From positions 1 to 64,000 of the forward strand of contig NZ_JAFREP010000011.1 of assembly GCF_017377855.1 (NCBI RefSeq): DNA of 64,000 nucleotides. Reading direction: 5' to 3'. Source of the stretch: Acanthopleuribacter pedis. Lineage in GTDB: Bacteria > Acidobacteriota > Holophagae > Acanthopleuribacterales > Acanthopleuribacteraceae. The notes under the pieces were generated by a model that worked only from the letters and a program-made list of their open reading frames with translations, made no database searches and was not told where the DNA came from. Below, piece by piece: positions 47,112-55,820 of this stretch (within the stretch, counting starts at the first letter, position 1; the number at the start of each line of letters is the position of its first letter). A program made the position numbers and the translations under genes.

Positions 47112-50100
47112 ATGCCGATGGAACCGATTGACCTTTCTCATATCGTCCCGCAACGCCGCTTCTTGCAGTCTCATCCCACGCCGCCGGATCCCAAAAGTTC
47201 CCGGTACATTGACCACACCACCCACGAAAACGCGGACCAATCCCAAAACCATCGCATCGTTGGTTTTCATCTGGTGTTGCAAAAAGGTCACAGCAACGGT
47301 CTTTATGAGCTCCTGCATGTCGATCCCAAAACCGGGGTGCAAGACCCGGCCAACCCGCGCGTTGCGGTTCGTGAACTGGAAATCATTTGTGACACGCTTG
47401 AAATACACGACCCCTTGCGGCTCCCTGAAACCGCCGTCACCCTTTACGCCCGTCGCTTAATCTGGGCCGATGATCGTGCCGCTGTCAATACCTCGCCTTT
47501 GCCCTGGACCCTTGACAAAGCCCGCAACGCGGGTGAAGGACGCTCGGGCGAAGATGGTGCCCACGGGCGACACGCGGGTTCCCTCAAACTCTGGGTCGCC
47601 CAAGTGGTTCATCCCGACGGCGATACCGGGCGCGCCCGTTTGACAGCACATGGGGGACCGGGTCAACACGGCGGTGAGGGGCTGGATGGTCGCGACGGGG
47701 TGAGTCGTCGCGCTTGGGCGACGCTGACCGATACGGTGTACAGTCCCACCAAAAACAGCGCAACGGTTCATTTTGACCCGATTGCAGTCAAAATCGACTA
47801 CGAATGGACTTTTATCGGCATCCGCGGCACCACGGGTTTGCACACCAAAGGGGGCGATTTTCCCACCAGTGGCACCGACGCGCTGGCACCCGGCAAACCG
47901 GGGAACGGTGGCGACGGGGGCGCCGTGATCACCAACAGCCGAACCTTGCTGGGGCAAATTGATGTGAAGCCCGGCAAGGGGGGACGGCCGACGCGTCGGT
48001 ATCGGGGTGGCTCCGCGGGGACACCCACGCGCTCTGCCCAATACCACGCCAAACTCATTTTGAACGCTTTTGGTACCCGTGACGCGCGCACCAAGGTCGA
48101 TACCACGGGTGGTCCGAAAACCACAACTTCCGGCAAAGATGCGCCGGGGCAATCCGCGCAAAAGCCGAGCGGCGAAAATCCGGCCCCGCGGTTTATGGAC
48201 CAACGCAATCGTTGGTTGCATCCCTTGCAACTGCGCCGTGTGCTTGAGGTGGCACGCGACCTCTTTTTGGGCGGTGCGCGCGACCAACTCCAGGTTTTTT
48301 TAACAGATTACGCGGCGGCTCTGGCCGAGGACGCTCCCAACGATCCCGCTTGGAACCACGCCTTCGGCTCCCACTGGACCAGCTCCGGCACGGAGGTGGC
48401 TGTTTTGCTCCAACACCTGCGTACCAACCGCGACTTTTTCGGGAACCCCGCCGGCTTTACGCCCTTCCTGTCTTTGCGCGGCAGCATTCAACTTTATGAA
48501 CAGGCCTTGGATCGCGCGCTGCACATGCTGTTGTTGGTTCGCTGGGTCGAACAGACAAAAGACGGCTTGCAGTCACAAAACGCGGTCCTTGCCGAAACCT
48601 TGGGCCAGGTGAATGACCGCATCAAACAAACCGCCGCCGAGGTTGTGGAAACCGAAACCGAAATCAGCGAAATTCGCGCACAGCTCGCGGATTTGCGAAT
48701 TGAACTGGAAAAGAAAGGCGAGGAACTGGTCGTCCTGCAAAACGAGCTTTTGAATGAGGCGCGTGGTGAAACCCAGAAGCGGGCCTTCATTCGTTTCGGC
48801 ATGAAAACCGCCGGTGCCTTGCTGCAGGTGATTCCCGTCGGACAACCGGTCTTGGGAACGGTGGGCTCCCTGGCGAATGTCACCGCGGACTTGGTGGGCG
48901 GCGATGCGGAAAGTGCCCCGGACACCCTTTCCAAAATCGGCAAGGTGTTTGAGAAGGCCCACGCCGCGGCTCAGAAGGCGGAAGGTACGCGGATGAAGGT
49001 CAAAACCTTCCGAGACAAGTTTAGCGAGCGCAACGCGCCGTCCGGCGAGGGGGTTACCGAGGAGGAGATCGCGCGGTTTGTGGAACAGGAACCGAGCCGA
49101 AGGGAGAAATTGTTGCATCAGGCGGGGGCCGGTTTGGGTCCGGCGTTTAGCCAGTTTTCCGGTGCTGTTTCCGCCCTGCAGGTCCCGGAAGCGGAGGTGG
49201 AGGCCGAGCTTCAGCGGCTTAGTGCCAACAGCCCGGAGATGCAGGCCCTGAGTGAGGAAATCCGCGACTTGAACCAGCGTAAAACAACGGTTCTCACCAA
49301 GCTGATGCGTGCCTTACACAAGGTGGGCGAAGGCTATGCCGATCTGTCGGCGGCGGGTCTGGCGGCCGCCCAAATGCAGCGTGCGCGTAGCGAAAACTTG
49401 GTACGGCTTGATCTGGAGGCTGCGACGGCCGTGCGCGAAATGGGACAGCGTGCCCGCAACACCCTGGTTTATTACCTATACCTCATGGTCAAGGCCTACG
49501 AGTCTACGGTGTTGACCTCCATTGAGGTCGACTGGTCGCTGGATAAAGTGACCGACAAAATCACGAACTTGCTGCAAGGGAAACAGGCCTTTTCCGCCGC
49601 GCTGTTGGCGGACTACGCCGAGGCCTTGAAACCGATTTTCCAAGAGAACTTAAACCGGATTCGTGAACGCCTGGTGGATGATTTCAATTTCAGTGAAAAC
49701 GACATGCCGCTTCAGTTTGCTCTGAGCGAAGCGCAAACCCCGCGTGCGTTGGCGCGCCTCAACGAGACCGGCGGGCTGGTGGTGGATCCCATGGCGCTGG
49801 GATTGGTGCTTCCCCATCGCCAGGCGGCGCGTTTGAGCGAGCTGGTCCTTTCGCGGCTTGAATTTGACCCCGGCGGGCCGTCTCTACCGGAAAACCATAA
49901 CCTGATTATTTCGGTGTCGCCGGACCGGCACGGTACCCTGCGCAGAGGCGAGGCGCTGTTTGCCGTGTTTGGGGAGCAGCCGCGGTCATGGGGTTGGAGT
50001 TATCTTTCCGCCGCGGCGGAAGGGGCGCGTATTCAGGAACATACGACCAGCGACGCGGCCGAGGATATGCTCCAGTTTATTCTTGGCGATAAGAAGGGTG

Positions 50101-50798
50101 TGATCCGGCAAAAAACGGCTTTGCCGCCGGCTTGGTCGCCGCTCACGATAAACCTTCGCTTTTCGCCCCCCTTACCCCAAAGCCGGCGCCCGCGGGTGAC
50201 CCGCTTAATTTGGACCGTCAAAACCAGTTCGATTGAGGCGCCGAAAAGACAGGCGGTGTTGCAGGTGCAGCGTTTGGGGTTACCGGGTTTTGCCGAAATT
50301 CATTGTCCGCCCGATTTGGCGGGACGCGGCGCCGGGGTCAACAGTTTCTACCGCATCTTTTCCAAGGGGAGCAAGGTGTCGCTGGGCGCGCCGGAAATGA
50401 ACGGTGCGGCAGCCTTCGATTCCTGGGACCTGGTCGGCATGCGCATCGAACGGATGGGCGTGGGTGATCTCGAGGTTGCCTTCACCATGGATGACCACGT
50501 GGTGGCCCAGTCTCATTGGAGCTCGGCGCTCGCCGGGAACCTAACCGCGGAACCCAGCTTGGCGGCGTTCTCCTTGATCGCGGAAGAGCACACGGATCCC
50601 GAGGTGCGTGCGACCGCGGCGCGCAAGGCCAAGCGATGGCGCGGGCCGGGTCGACAAAGGTTGCGGGCGGCGCCGTCCGCTGAGGCCCCGGTGATCGGCA
50701 TGGTGCCGGAAGGTGCGGCGGTCGAGGTTTTGGAACAGGTCGAGGGCGGCTGGAATCGCGTTCAATGGGGAGCGTTGGTGGGCTGGATCCCGAGCTAG
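47112..50798 (+). CDS. 1228-aa protein: Gly-rich N-terminal region, coiled coil, C-terminal SH3-like domain
   Basis: The start is ATG 47112, with GGAG seven bases upstream; the frame extends to 47061. There is no Sec signal. Residues about 90-350 contain ARRLIWADDRAAV and repeated Gly-rich stretches (GGPGQHGGEGLDGRDG, PGKPGNGGDGG), like those of beta-rich carbohydrate-binding or collagen-like proteins. A long coiled coil spans about 480-570, and a large helical segment (YYLYLMVKAYEST) follows. The last 50 residues, beginning LRAAPSAEAPVIGMVPEG, form a bacterial SH3-like domain ending VGWIPS. The architecture is unlike any family I recognise. A structural, adhesion or toxin-like role is possible. 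Not linked to other genes in an obvious operon. Confidence 0.65.
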   Translation: MPMEPIDLSHIVPQRRFLQSHPTPPDPKSSRYIDHTTHENADQSQNHRIVGFHLVLQKGHSNGLYELLHVDPKTGVQDPANPRVAVRELEIICDTLEIHDPLRLPETAVTLYARRLIWADDRAAVNTSPLPWTLDKARNAGEGRSGEDGAHGRHAGSLKLWVAQVVHPDGDTGRARLTAHGGPGQHGGEGLDGRDGVSRRAWATLTDTVYSPTKNSATVHFDPIAVKIDYEWTFIGIRGTTGLHTKGGDFPTSGTDALAPGKPGNGGDGGAVITNSRTLLGQIDVKPGKGGRPTRRYRGGSAGTPTRSAQYHAKLILNAFGTRDARTKVDTTGGPKTTTSGKDAPGQSAQKPSGENPAPRFMDQRNRWLHPLQLRRVLEVARDLFLGGARDQLQVFLTDYAAALAEDAPNDPAWNHAFGSHWTSSGTEVAVLLQHLRTNRDFFGNPAGFTPFLSLRGSIQLYEQALDRALHMLLLVRWVEQTKDGLQSQNAVLAETLGQVNDRIKQTAAEVVETETEISEIRAQLADLRIELEKKGEELVVLQNELLNEARGETQKRAFIRFGMKTAGALLQVIPVGQPVLGTVGSLANVTADLVGGDAESAPDTLSKIGKVFEKAHAAAQKAEGTRMKVKTFRDKFSERNAPSGEGVTEEEIARFVEQEPSRREKLLHQAGAGLGPAFSQFSGAVSALQVPEAEVEAELQRLSANSPEMQALSEEIRDLNQRKTTVLTKLMRALHKVGEGYADLSAAGLAAAQMQRARSENLVRLDLEAATAVREMGQRARNTLVYYLYLMVKAYESTVLTSIEVDWSLDKVTDKITNLLQGKQAFSAALLADYAEALKPIFQENLNRIRERLVDDFNFSENDMPLQFALSEAQTPRALARLNETGGLVVDPMALGLVLPHRQAARLSELVLSRLEFDPGGPSLPENHNLIISVSPDRHGTLRRGEALFAVFGEQPRSWGWSYLSAAAEGARIQEHTTSDAAEDMLQFILGDKKGVIRQKTALPPAWSPLTINLRFSPPLPQSRRPRVTRLIWTVKTSSIEAPKRQAVLQVQRLGLPGFAEIHCPPDLAGRGAGVNSFYRIFSKGSKVSLGAPEMNGAAAFDSWDLVGMRIERMGVGDLEVAFTMDDHVVAQSHWSSALAGNLTAEPSLAAFSLIAEEHTDPEVRATAARKAKRWRGPGRQRLRAAPSAEAPVIGMVPEGAAVEVLEQVEGGWNRVQWGALVGWIPS

Positions 50799-50802
50799 CC
50801 CG

Positions 50803-50820
50803 CCCCGTGGACGGGGTTTT
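50803..50820 (+). terminator. Short hairpin with T-run after the 1228-aa gene
   Basis: CCCCG (50803-50807) pairs with CGGGG (50812-50816) across a four-base loop and is followed by TTTT. It begins 4 bp after the stop at 50798. The stem is only 5 bp, so it is a weak terminator at best. Confidence 0.45.
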
Positions 50821-50882
50821 CCGCTGTGAAGAACGGCTTGGGGCGTAGCGCTGTCCGGGGCGCGCTTGTTTCGTCTGGCGTT

Positions 50883-51332
50883 TCACTCTGTCAGGGCGAG
50901 CACCATATCGACCCGATGCATGCCCGCACCCCAGCCGTTGGGAATGGTGCGGGTCGTTCGGGCGCCGAACTTGGCAAAAAAGGGCGCGGAGTGTTGACTC
51001 GCCGCGATGTCGACGGCGACCGCGCCTTGGCGGCGGCTGTGTTTAAGGACTTGATCCATCATCTGCCTGCCCACGCCGGTGCCTTGCGCGGCCGGCGATA
51101 CAAGAATCCACGTCAGGCGGTGTCGCTTTTGGCCGAGGTCCGCGCTCATCCCGAAGGCCGCCACAATGGTTGTCTCGCGCAAACCCACGCGGTAATCGCC
51201 GGGCGTTTTGAGGAAGTGTTCGTAGTCGTCCCGTTCATTCGCCGCAAAAAACCGGGGACAGTTTTCGTCAAAAAGGGCCAGACAAGGTTGAACATCGCTC
51301 GCTTGGAAGGCGCGGAAGGTCGTAGGGATCAT
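50883..51332 (-). CDS. GNAT-family acetyltransferase
   Basis: The 149-aa product has the GNAT order: TTIVAAFGMSAD, LTWILVSPAAQGTGVGRQMMDQV with the acetyl-CoA loop (Q/R-x-x-G-x-G/A), then AVAVDIAASQHSAPFFAKFGART. It would transfer an acetyl group to an unknown amine. The start is ATG 51332, after CAGGAGCAAGCC. It is convergent with the 1228-aa gene. Confidence 0.85.
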   Translation of the reverse strand: MIPTTFRAFQASDVQPCLALFDENCPRFFAANERDDYEHFLKTPGDYRVGLRETTIVAAFGMSADLGQKRHRLTWILVSPAAQGTGVGRQMMDQVLKHSRRQGAVAVDIAASQHSAPFFAKFGARTTRTIPNGWGAGMHRVDMVLALTE

Positions 51333-51499
51333 GGCTTGCTCCTGTTCGGAATGGGTGTCTGCACTTTTTTAAAAAGAATCCACTGCTTGGATCGCGATCG
51401 GCGTCGCGCCGCCCCCTCGAATGACAGCATTCGGGTTTCACCCGGTTGCAAGAACATCCTTCGGGAATGTGGTTGAACGCCGGCTGGTCGCCTTGGGAT

Positions 51500-51695
51500 T
51501 AACCCGCAATTCTCACAAGGAATTCTGCTACGAAACTGAAAGCCATGCGATTACTTCGCTTACTCGGTCAAGCCGCCTTCGCCGTAGCGCTGCTACGCCG
51601 AAAGGTCGGACCCCTGTGCCGTCTCTCGGTCGTAATCTTCGTACTCGCATGGCTTTCAGCTTCTCGCGACGAATCCTTGTGAGAATTGCGGGTTA
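51500..51695. mobile_element. MITE-like palindromic element, copy B
   Basis: A 196-bp palindromic element whose ends are exact 22-bp inverted repeats, starting TAACCCGCAATTC at 51500 and ending at 51695. TA dinucleotides at both ends are compatible with an IS630/Tc1-type target duplication. GTAGCGCTGCTAC (near 51583) is central, and the second arm (CATGGCTTTCAG) mirrors the first. It shares interior words with copy A at 18767. It has no coding capacity. Its right end includes the stop codon of the gene at 51693. Confidence 0.8.
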
Positions 51696-52310
51696 GCTTT
51701 CCCCGTCGATGACGATATTGGGATCATCTTCGTAAGCCGAGTCGATTTGCACCAGGCGCGACAAGATGATGGAAAAGATGTCGAACAAATCCTTGAGCAC
51801 TTGTTTGTCTTTGATGATGCCTCTGCATTGGAAATAAAGTTCGTTGACGCCCTCGGGAAAACGGTTGCGGAAGTTGCCCTGATCCTCGCGCAGTTCAAGG
51901 AAAATGTTGGGTTGGTTTTGGATCAGTGTTTTTAAGGGTTGGTCGTTTAACAGGCGTTTGATTTTGAACCGATCGTTGCTTTGAATGATGAACTGGTTGT
52001 CAAAAAAGTCATCGCCGATTTCGATGTCTTGGGCACCGAAAAATTTGCTGACCGAACCCATAAACCCTTCTTGGGTGATCTTAAAGGTGAACTGGTCTTT
52101 GTTGAGAAAAGGCGCCCGCATGCGGGTGAAAGGAATGGTGGTTTTGCCCGTGCTGACCATGAAGGTGTCGAGCAGAATCGTCCATTGTTCGTGGTCGTAA
52201 TGCAGTTGGTGGCGCTTCCAGAAACCGCCGTCGATGAAGTCGCCGCCGATGTCTTCCGCGATTTGCGACCAAATTTCCGCGCGAGAAGGGCCGAATATGT
52301 TGCGTAACAT
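51693..52310 (-). CDS. Hypothetical protein of 205 aa
   Basis: The product starts at ATG 52310 with AGGAGTTTTT nearby. It shows an ordered, probably cytoplasmic, alpha/beta sequence with HYDHEQWTILLDTFMVSTGKTT, YTR-like and FIIQSND strands, and a C-terminal helical part (DLFDIFSIILSRLV). I recognise no family with certainty. Its stop codon (TAA, minus strand at 51693-51695) lies in the terminal inverted repeat of the adjacent MITE-like element, so the last codon or two may have been altered by that insertion. Confidence 0.6.
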   Translation of the reverse strand: MLRNIFGPSRAEIWSQIAEDIGGDFIDGGFWKRHQLHYDHEQWTILLDTFMVSTGKTTIPFTRMRAPFLNKDQFTFKITQEGFMGSVSKFFGAQDIEIGDDFFDNQFIIQSNDRFKIKRLLNDQPLKTLIQNQPNIFLELREDQGNFRNRFPEGVNELYFQCRGIIKDKQVLKDLFDIFSIILSRLVQIDSAYEDDPNIVIDGES

Positions 52311-52697
52311 AAAAACTCCTTGGGGATGCCGGTCGTGGGTTCCGACAGGATGGTGGTTAAGTCAAATAAGGGGTCAACTGTTCCGCTCAGGCGGTGGCCC
52401 GTGGCTTTTGGGGTCATCGCCGTGCGAGGCGGGTTCACCGTTGGCCGACGGTCTCGGCTTGACCTTATTTGGTCAGTGGCCTGTCTGAATAACGGCAGGT
52501 GACCGTATTTTGACATAGGCGTGCGCGCGGGTAAACGCTTTGAGGTAGCTAAGTTGTTTGAAAAATAGGGTGTTACCTAGGTAGGGTTTCTTTGGTACGG
52601 CTCTTGACATATCACGGGCTGTCGGCCAGGTCGTTTATGCGAACCTCCCCATCGCGCGCTGTGGTTGACCACTACTCAGATCGATCAAGGATGTTTT
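52311..52697. other. Gene-free region between divergent genes
   Basis: About 390 bp, presumed to carry both promoters. A weak inverted match (TCAAATAAGGGGTCAAC near 52360 and GACCTTATTTGGTC near 52460) may be an operator or chance. No gene was found. Confidence 0.35.
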
Positions 52698-53768
52698 ATG
52701 AAAAACCTGTTTCCTCAAGGGTTGATGTTCCTCCTTTTTTGTACCCTTTCCGGCCACGTCTTCGGCAACTGTTTCCGCGTTGTCGGCGAGGCGTGGAGTA
52801 ACCAGTACAACCTTCCCATCCTTCAGCTCGAAACCCTCCCCCATTGCTACGGGAAACCCTGTGGCAAAAAATTCTATCCCGTGCAGGCCACCAGCTACCA
52901 GGTACTTGATGATGAAGCGGCCTACAATCCTTATTATGAACAAATTGATTTCGCCAACGGCTTGCCCGTCGTTGTGAAAAGCAATCGCTTGAGCTTGTGT
53001 CGGACGATGGCGACCCCTTGTTATCTTTCCGGCCCTAATTCTTGGTGTTTCCTGGGCACCTTCACCACGTCCTACCATTACGACGCGGAACAATACCATT
53101 GGCAATTGGATGGGACCGGTTGGTCCACCACCACCTCGTCCCCGTCCGTGGAAATCAACAGCTTGCCCTTCCGACCCGGAACCTACACCTTGCGGGTGCG
53201 CACCTCAAAGGTTTGTTACGGGACGACTTTCACGAGCGAGTGGGAGACGCGCAGCGTGCGGGTGGTCTCCAAGGTCGATCCCGCTTGTGACCACGGCGCC
53301 CCGCGCAAAGCCGCGGCGGCCGGGCGTGCAACCGAAACGCAACTTGCCGCCGCTCTGGCCGGCGAAGGCTTGAACCGCCATTACACGGCCGACCTGGTTT
53401 CCGGTGAAACCGCCTGGCTGACGAATCCCCACACCTTTACGCTGCCGGTCGTGCTCATGATGGTTGACGACAGCGGAACAACCTTCTTCGAGACCCTGGA
53501 ACTCGCGCCCGGTGCGACCCATGCATACCGCCCGGCCGACACCGTGGGTTCCTACCTGGTCGTCTCCATGGTGAACTTTTTGGTTGCCGCCGGTGAGGAC
53601 GCGATGCCCGTTGCCGTGCAGGTTCCCGAGCGCGGGGTGGATGCATTCGTTACCCGTAAAAAACAAGGCCGCGAGGTGGTTCAAGGTCTCGACGTCCACG
53701 GCCGCGGCCACGGCCCGCTTTGGAATGTGGTGCTGGACCGGGATGCCGGTGAACCCATCAGCCAATAG
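52698..53768 (+). CDS. Secreted protein with Ig/Fn-like beta region, unknown function
   Basis: The start is ATG 52698, after AAGGATG, giving 356 aa. A typical signal peptide (LMFLLFCTLSGHVFG) is followed by a Cys-containing beta-rich domain (NCFRVVG, CYLSGPNSW, YHWQLDGTG, GTYTLRVRTS, CYGTTFTSEWETRSV), like extracellular fibronectin/Ig-type modules. The C-terminal 130 residues are Ala-rich and polar. No enzyme motif was seen. The rho-independent terminator at 53821 indicates a single-gene transcript. Confidence 0.6.
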   Translation: MKNLFPQGLMFLLFCTLSGHVFGNCFRVVGEAWSNQYNLPILQLETLPHCYGKPCGKKFYPVQATSYQVLDDEAAYNPYYEQIDFANGLPVVVKSNRLSLCRTMATPCYLSGPNSWCFLGTFTTSYHYDAEQYHWQLDGTGWSTTTSSPSVEINSLPFRPGTYTLRVRTSKVCYGTTFTSEWETRSVRVVSKVDPACDHGAPRKAAAAGRATETQLAAALAGEGLNRHYTADLVSGETAWLTNPHTFTLPVVLMMVDDSGTTFFETLELAPGATHAYRPADTVGSYLVVSMVNFLVAAGEDAMPVAVQVPERGVDAFVTRKKQGREVVQGLDVHGRGHGPLWNVVLDRDAGEPISQ

Positions 53769-53820
53769 TTGCTAATCTGAATCCGCGTCCCCGCCCACGC
53801 GGATGCGCCGCGAATGAATC

Positions 53821-53851
53821 GCCCGGTCGAACCATCCGACCGGGCTTTTTT
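53821..53851 (+). terminator. Strong intrinsic terminator after the secreted protein gene
   Basis: GCCCGGTCG (53821-53829) and CGACCGGGC (53837-53845) form a perfect nine-pair stem with a seven-base loop, followed by six T residues (53846-53851). Confidence 0.9.
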
Positions 53852-53962
53852 GGTTTAACCCGTGGGTTTGCCGTGACGGATCAGGACGATTTCCAAAAAG
53901 ACTCCAGAGGCGGCCACCGGAAGATTCGGTGTACAGGGCGACCCTTCCGGCCAACCTTGGGA

Positions 53963-55723
53963 TTAGGGGCACGGGAAGGGTTCCAGCGCTTGCAGGGTGT
54001 TGACCATGCCTTCGATGGTGTAGTTTAAGCTGTCGCTGAAACGAATGCCGGTGTACCCGTTGGGTGCGACCACCACCATGTTCCCGCCGTACCCGCTCAT
54101 GTAGGGGACCTGGACGGTGCAGGTGTCGCCGGCCGTGGGGAAGGACCAAAAGCCGTGGCGGTACAGTTCGGGCAAGCCGTTGATGCGGTTGCCGGTGGCA
54201 TAGGCCGTGTCGGGTTGCAGAAACAAGGCTTCGGCCAGGGTTTGAGGATGGAGCAGGGGTTCGCCGTCAAGGGTGCCGCCGTGCTGCATGAACTCGGTGA
54301 TTTTGGCGAGGTCGTGCACGGTGGGGTACAAACCCACGCCCAGAATCGGGCTACCCTGTTCGCCGTTGGTCTCGACGGTGCGCATCATCGGCGCGTTGAC
54401 CACGCCGATGCGGGCCAGCAGGTGTTCCGCGATGTAGCCGTGGTAATCGCCGTTGGGGATGCCGTTGGCGGCCGCCCAGCGTTGCAGCGCCGCCGACAAA
54501 ACGAAGGTATGGGTGGTGTTGTAACGCGTCACCTCGCCCGGACCCCAGGGATAATTGCCGTAGTTCCAGCAGATGGTGAGTTTGCCGCTCTCGCTCAGCT
54601 GGTTGGACCACTCGCCCATGCGCGATTTGTTTTCGTCGGCGAACACGTCGAGCGTGTTGCGGTTGGGGCTGAGGTCGCCGATGCCGGTGCGCATGTCGGC
54701 GCAGTCGCTGAAGGTGACCTCGGCCCAGCCGTCGTGGCCGGCGTTGACGGGCAACCAGTCGACGATTTTTTCATCCAACAGCTCGGGGCCGAATGCTTGG
54801 GCTAAAAACATCAGGCTCAGGCCGGCGCCGATGGATTTGGTGACGGAAAAGGCGCCGCCGCGCATGTATTCGGGAAAGGGAAACGGACCCAAACGCGTTT
54901 CCGGCGTGTCTTGGTAAATCACACCGTCTTTCACAATGGCGCGAAAGGTGATTTCGTTGGCGGTCAAACCGGCGTCGAAAAATTGCAGGCGGCCGGCGTC
55001 CAAACCCAGTTCCGCGATAGGTCGGACGGGAAGGCGTTGGGCGCGCTCGGCTTCAAACGCGGCGCGGGCGTCGGCGAAGCCGGCCGCGTCGCCGGGCGTG
55101 TACTGCATCGGATACTGGCCCCAGCCGTCGAACATATCCCAGGCGGCGCTTTCCTGCATGATTTGCATGCGTAGCTGCGACACGCCTTGGTCGTCAAAAA
55201 CGAAGGTAGCCACCCCGTTGTGGGCGGCGTTGTCAAAATGGTCGCCGAGCACGAACGGGAAGGCGGCGCGGGATCGGCCTTCGTCGCCGGGTTCGGACCA
55301 AACGCGACCCGGTGAACACAAAATCGTCCAAAAGCTGCGGTTGCTCGGTTGCTGGATGCCGCGGTTGACCGGCACCAAAAAGCCGTTGTGGGTGAAAAAA
55401 TCAACCGAGAAGCCGGGAAAAAAGGTTTGGTTGGCGGCCCCGCCGGGGTTGCGTTTCATCGTGTCGGCCCCCACGGTTAGGCGGCCGGCCAACGCGTGTT
55501 GGGCCGCTTGCTCGGGGCCCACCGGGAGGAAGTAGGCGTTGTGGATCATGCGCGTCGGGCTGAACGATCCGGTTAGTTCCGAGACGGTGATTTTGTCCCG
55601 GGTGGAACCCGGCGGCGTGGTGTCCGGGGTGGTGACGTCTGGAATGGTAATGGTGATGTCGTCGACACCGCTGCCGCAACCGAAACAGATCAACACCGCC
55701 AATAGAAGAAACCCTCGTCTCAT
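53963..55723 (-). CDS. Lipoprotein serine hydrolase (beta-lactamase/penicillin-binding-protein family)
   Basis: The start is ATG 55723, giving 586 aa with the lipobox LICFGC after a short hydrophobic signal (RRGFLLLAVLICFGC). The catalytic SxxK motif is in AFSVTKSIGAG. YNTTHTF and the following region are candidates for the second motif (Y-x-N/S), and GYGGNMVVV for the KTG-like strand. It belongs to the class C beta-lactamase or esterase EstB family. It would sit on the inner or outer membrane facing the periplasm. It lies downstream of the NRPS genes on the same strand (98 bp from the NRPS stop), so it could act on the peptide product, for example in release or hydrolysis, which is inference. 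Confidence 0.75.
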   Translation of the reverse strand: MRRGFLLLAVLICFGCGSGVDDITITIPDVTTPDTTPPGSTRDKITVSELTGSFSPTRMIHNAYFLPVGPEQAAQHALAGRLTVGADTMKRNPGGAANQTFFPGFSVDFFTHNGFLVPVNRGIQQPSNRSFWTILCSPGRVWSEPGDEGRSRAAFPFVLGDHFDNAAHNGVATFVFDDQGVSQLRMQIMQESAAWDMFDGWGQYPMQYTPGDAAGFADARAAFEAERAQRLPVRPIAELGLDAGRLQFFDAGLTANEITFRAIVKDGVIYQDTPETRLGPFPFPEYMRGGAFSVTKSIGAGLSLMFLAQAFGPELLDEKIVDWLPVNAGHDGWAEVTFSDCADMRTGIGDLSPNRNTLDVFADENKSRMGEWSNQLSESGKLTICWNYGNYPWGPGEVTRYNTTHTFVLSAALQRWAAANGIPNGDYHGYIAEHLLARIGVVNAPMMRTVETNGEQGSPILGVGLYPTVHDLAKITEFMQHGGTLDGEPLLHPQTLAEALFLQPDTAYATGNRINGLPELYRHGFWSFPTAGDTCTVQVPYMSGYGGNMVVVAPNGYTGIRFSDSLNYTIEGMVNTLQALEPFPCP

Positions 55724-55820
55724 ACAATCCCCCTGATGTTCATAACGATATGGTTGTTTTATCCTCGCATGTCGCGTTTTCCTGAAAAAGTATTTTTGTG
55801 AAGATGCCCTTGGAAAAGTG

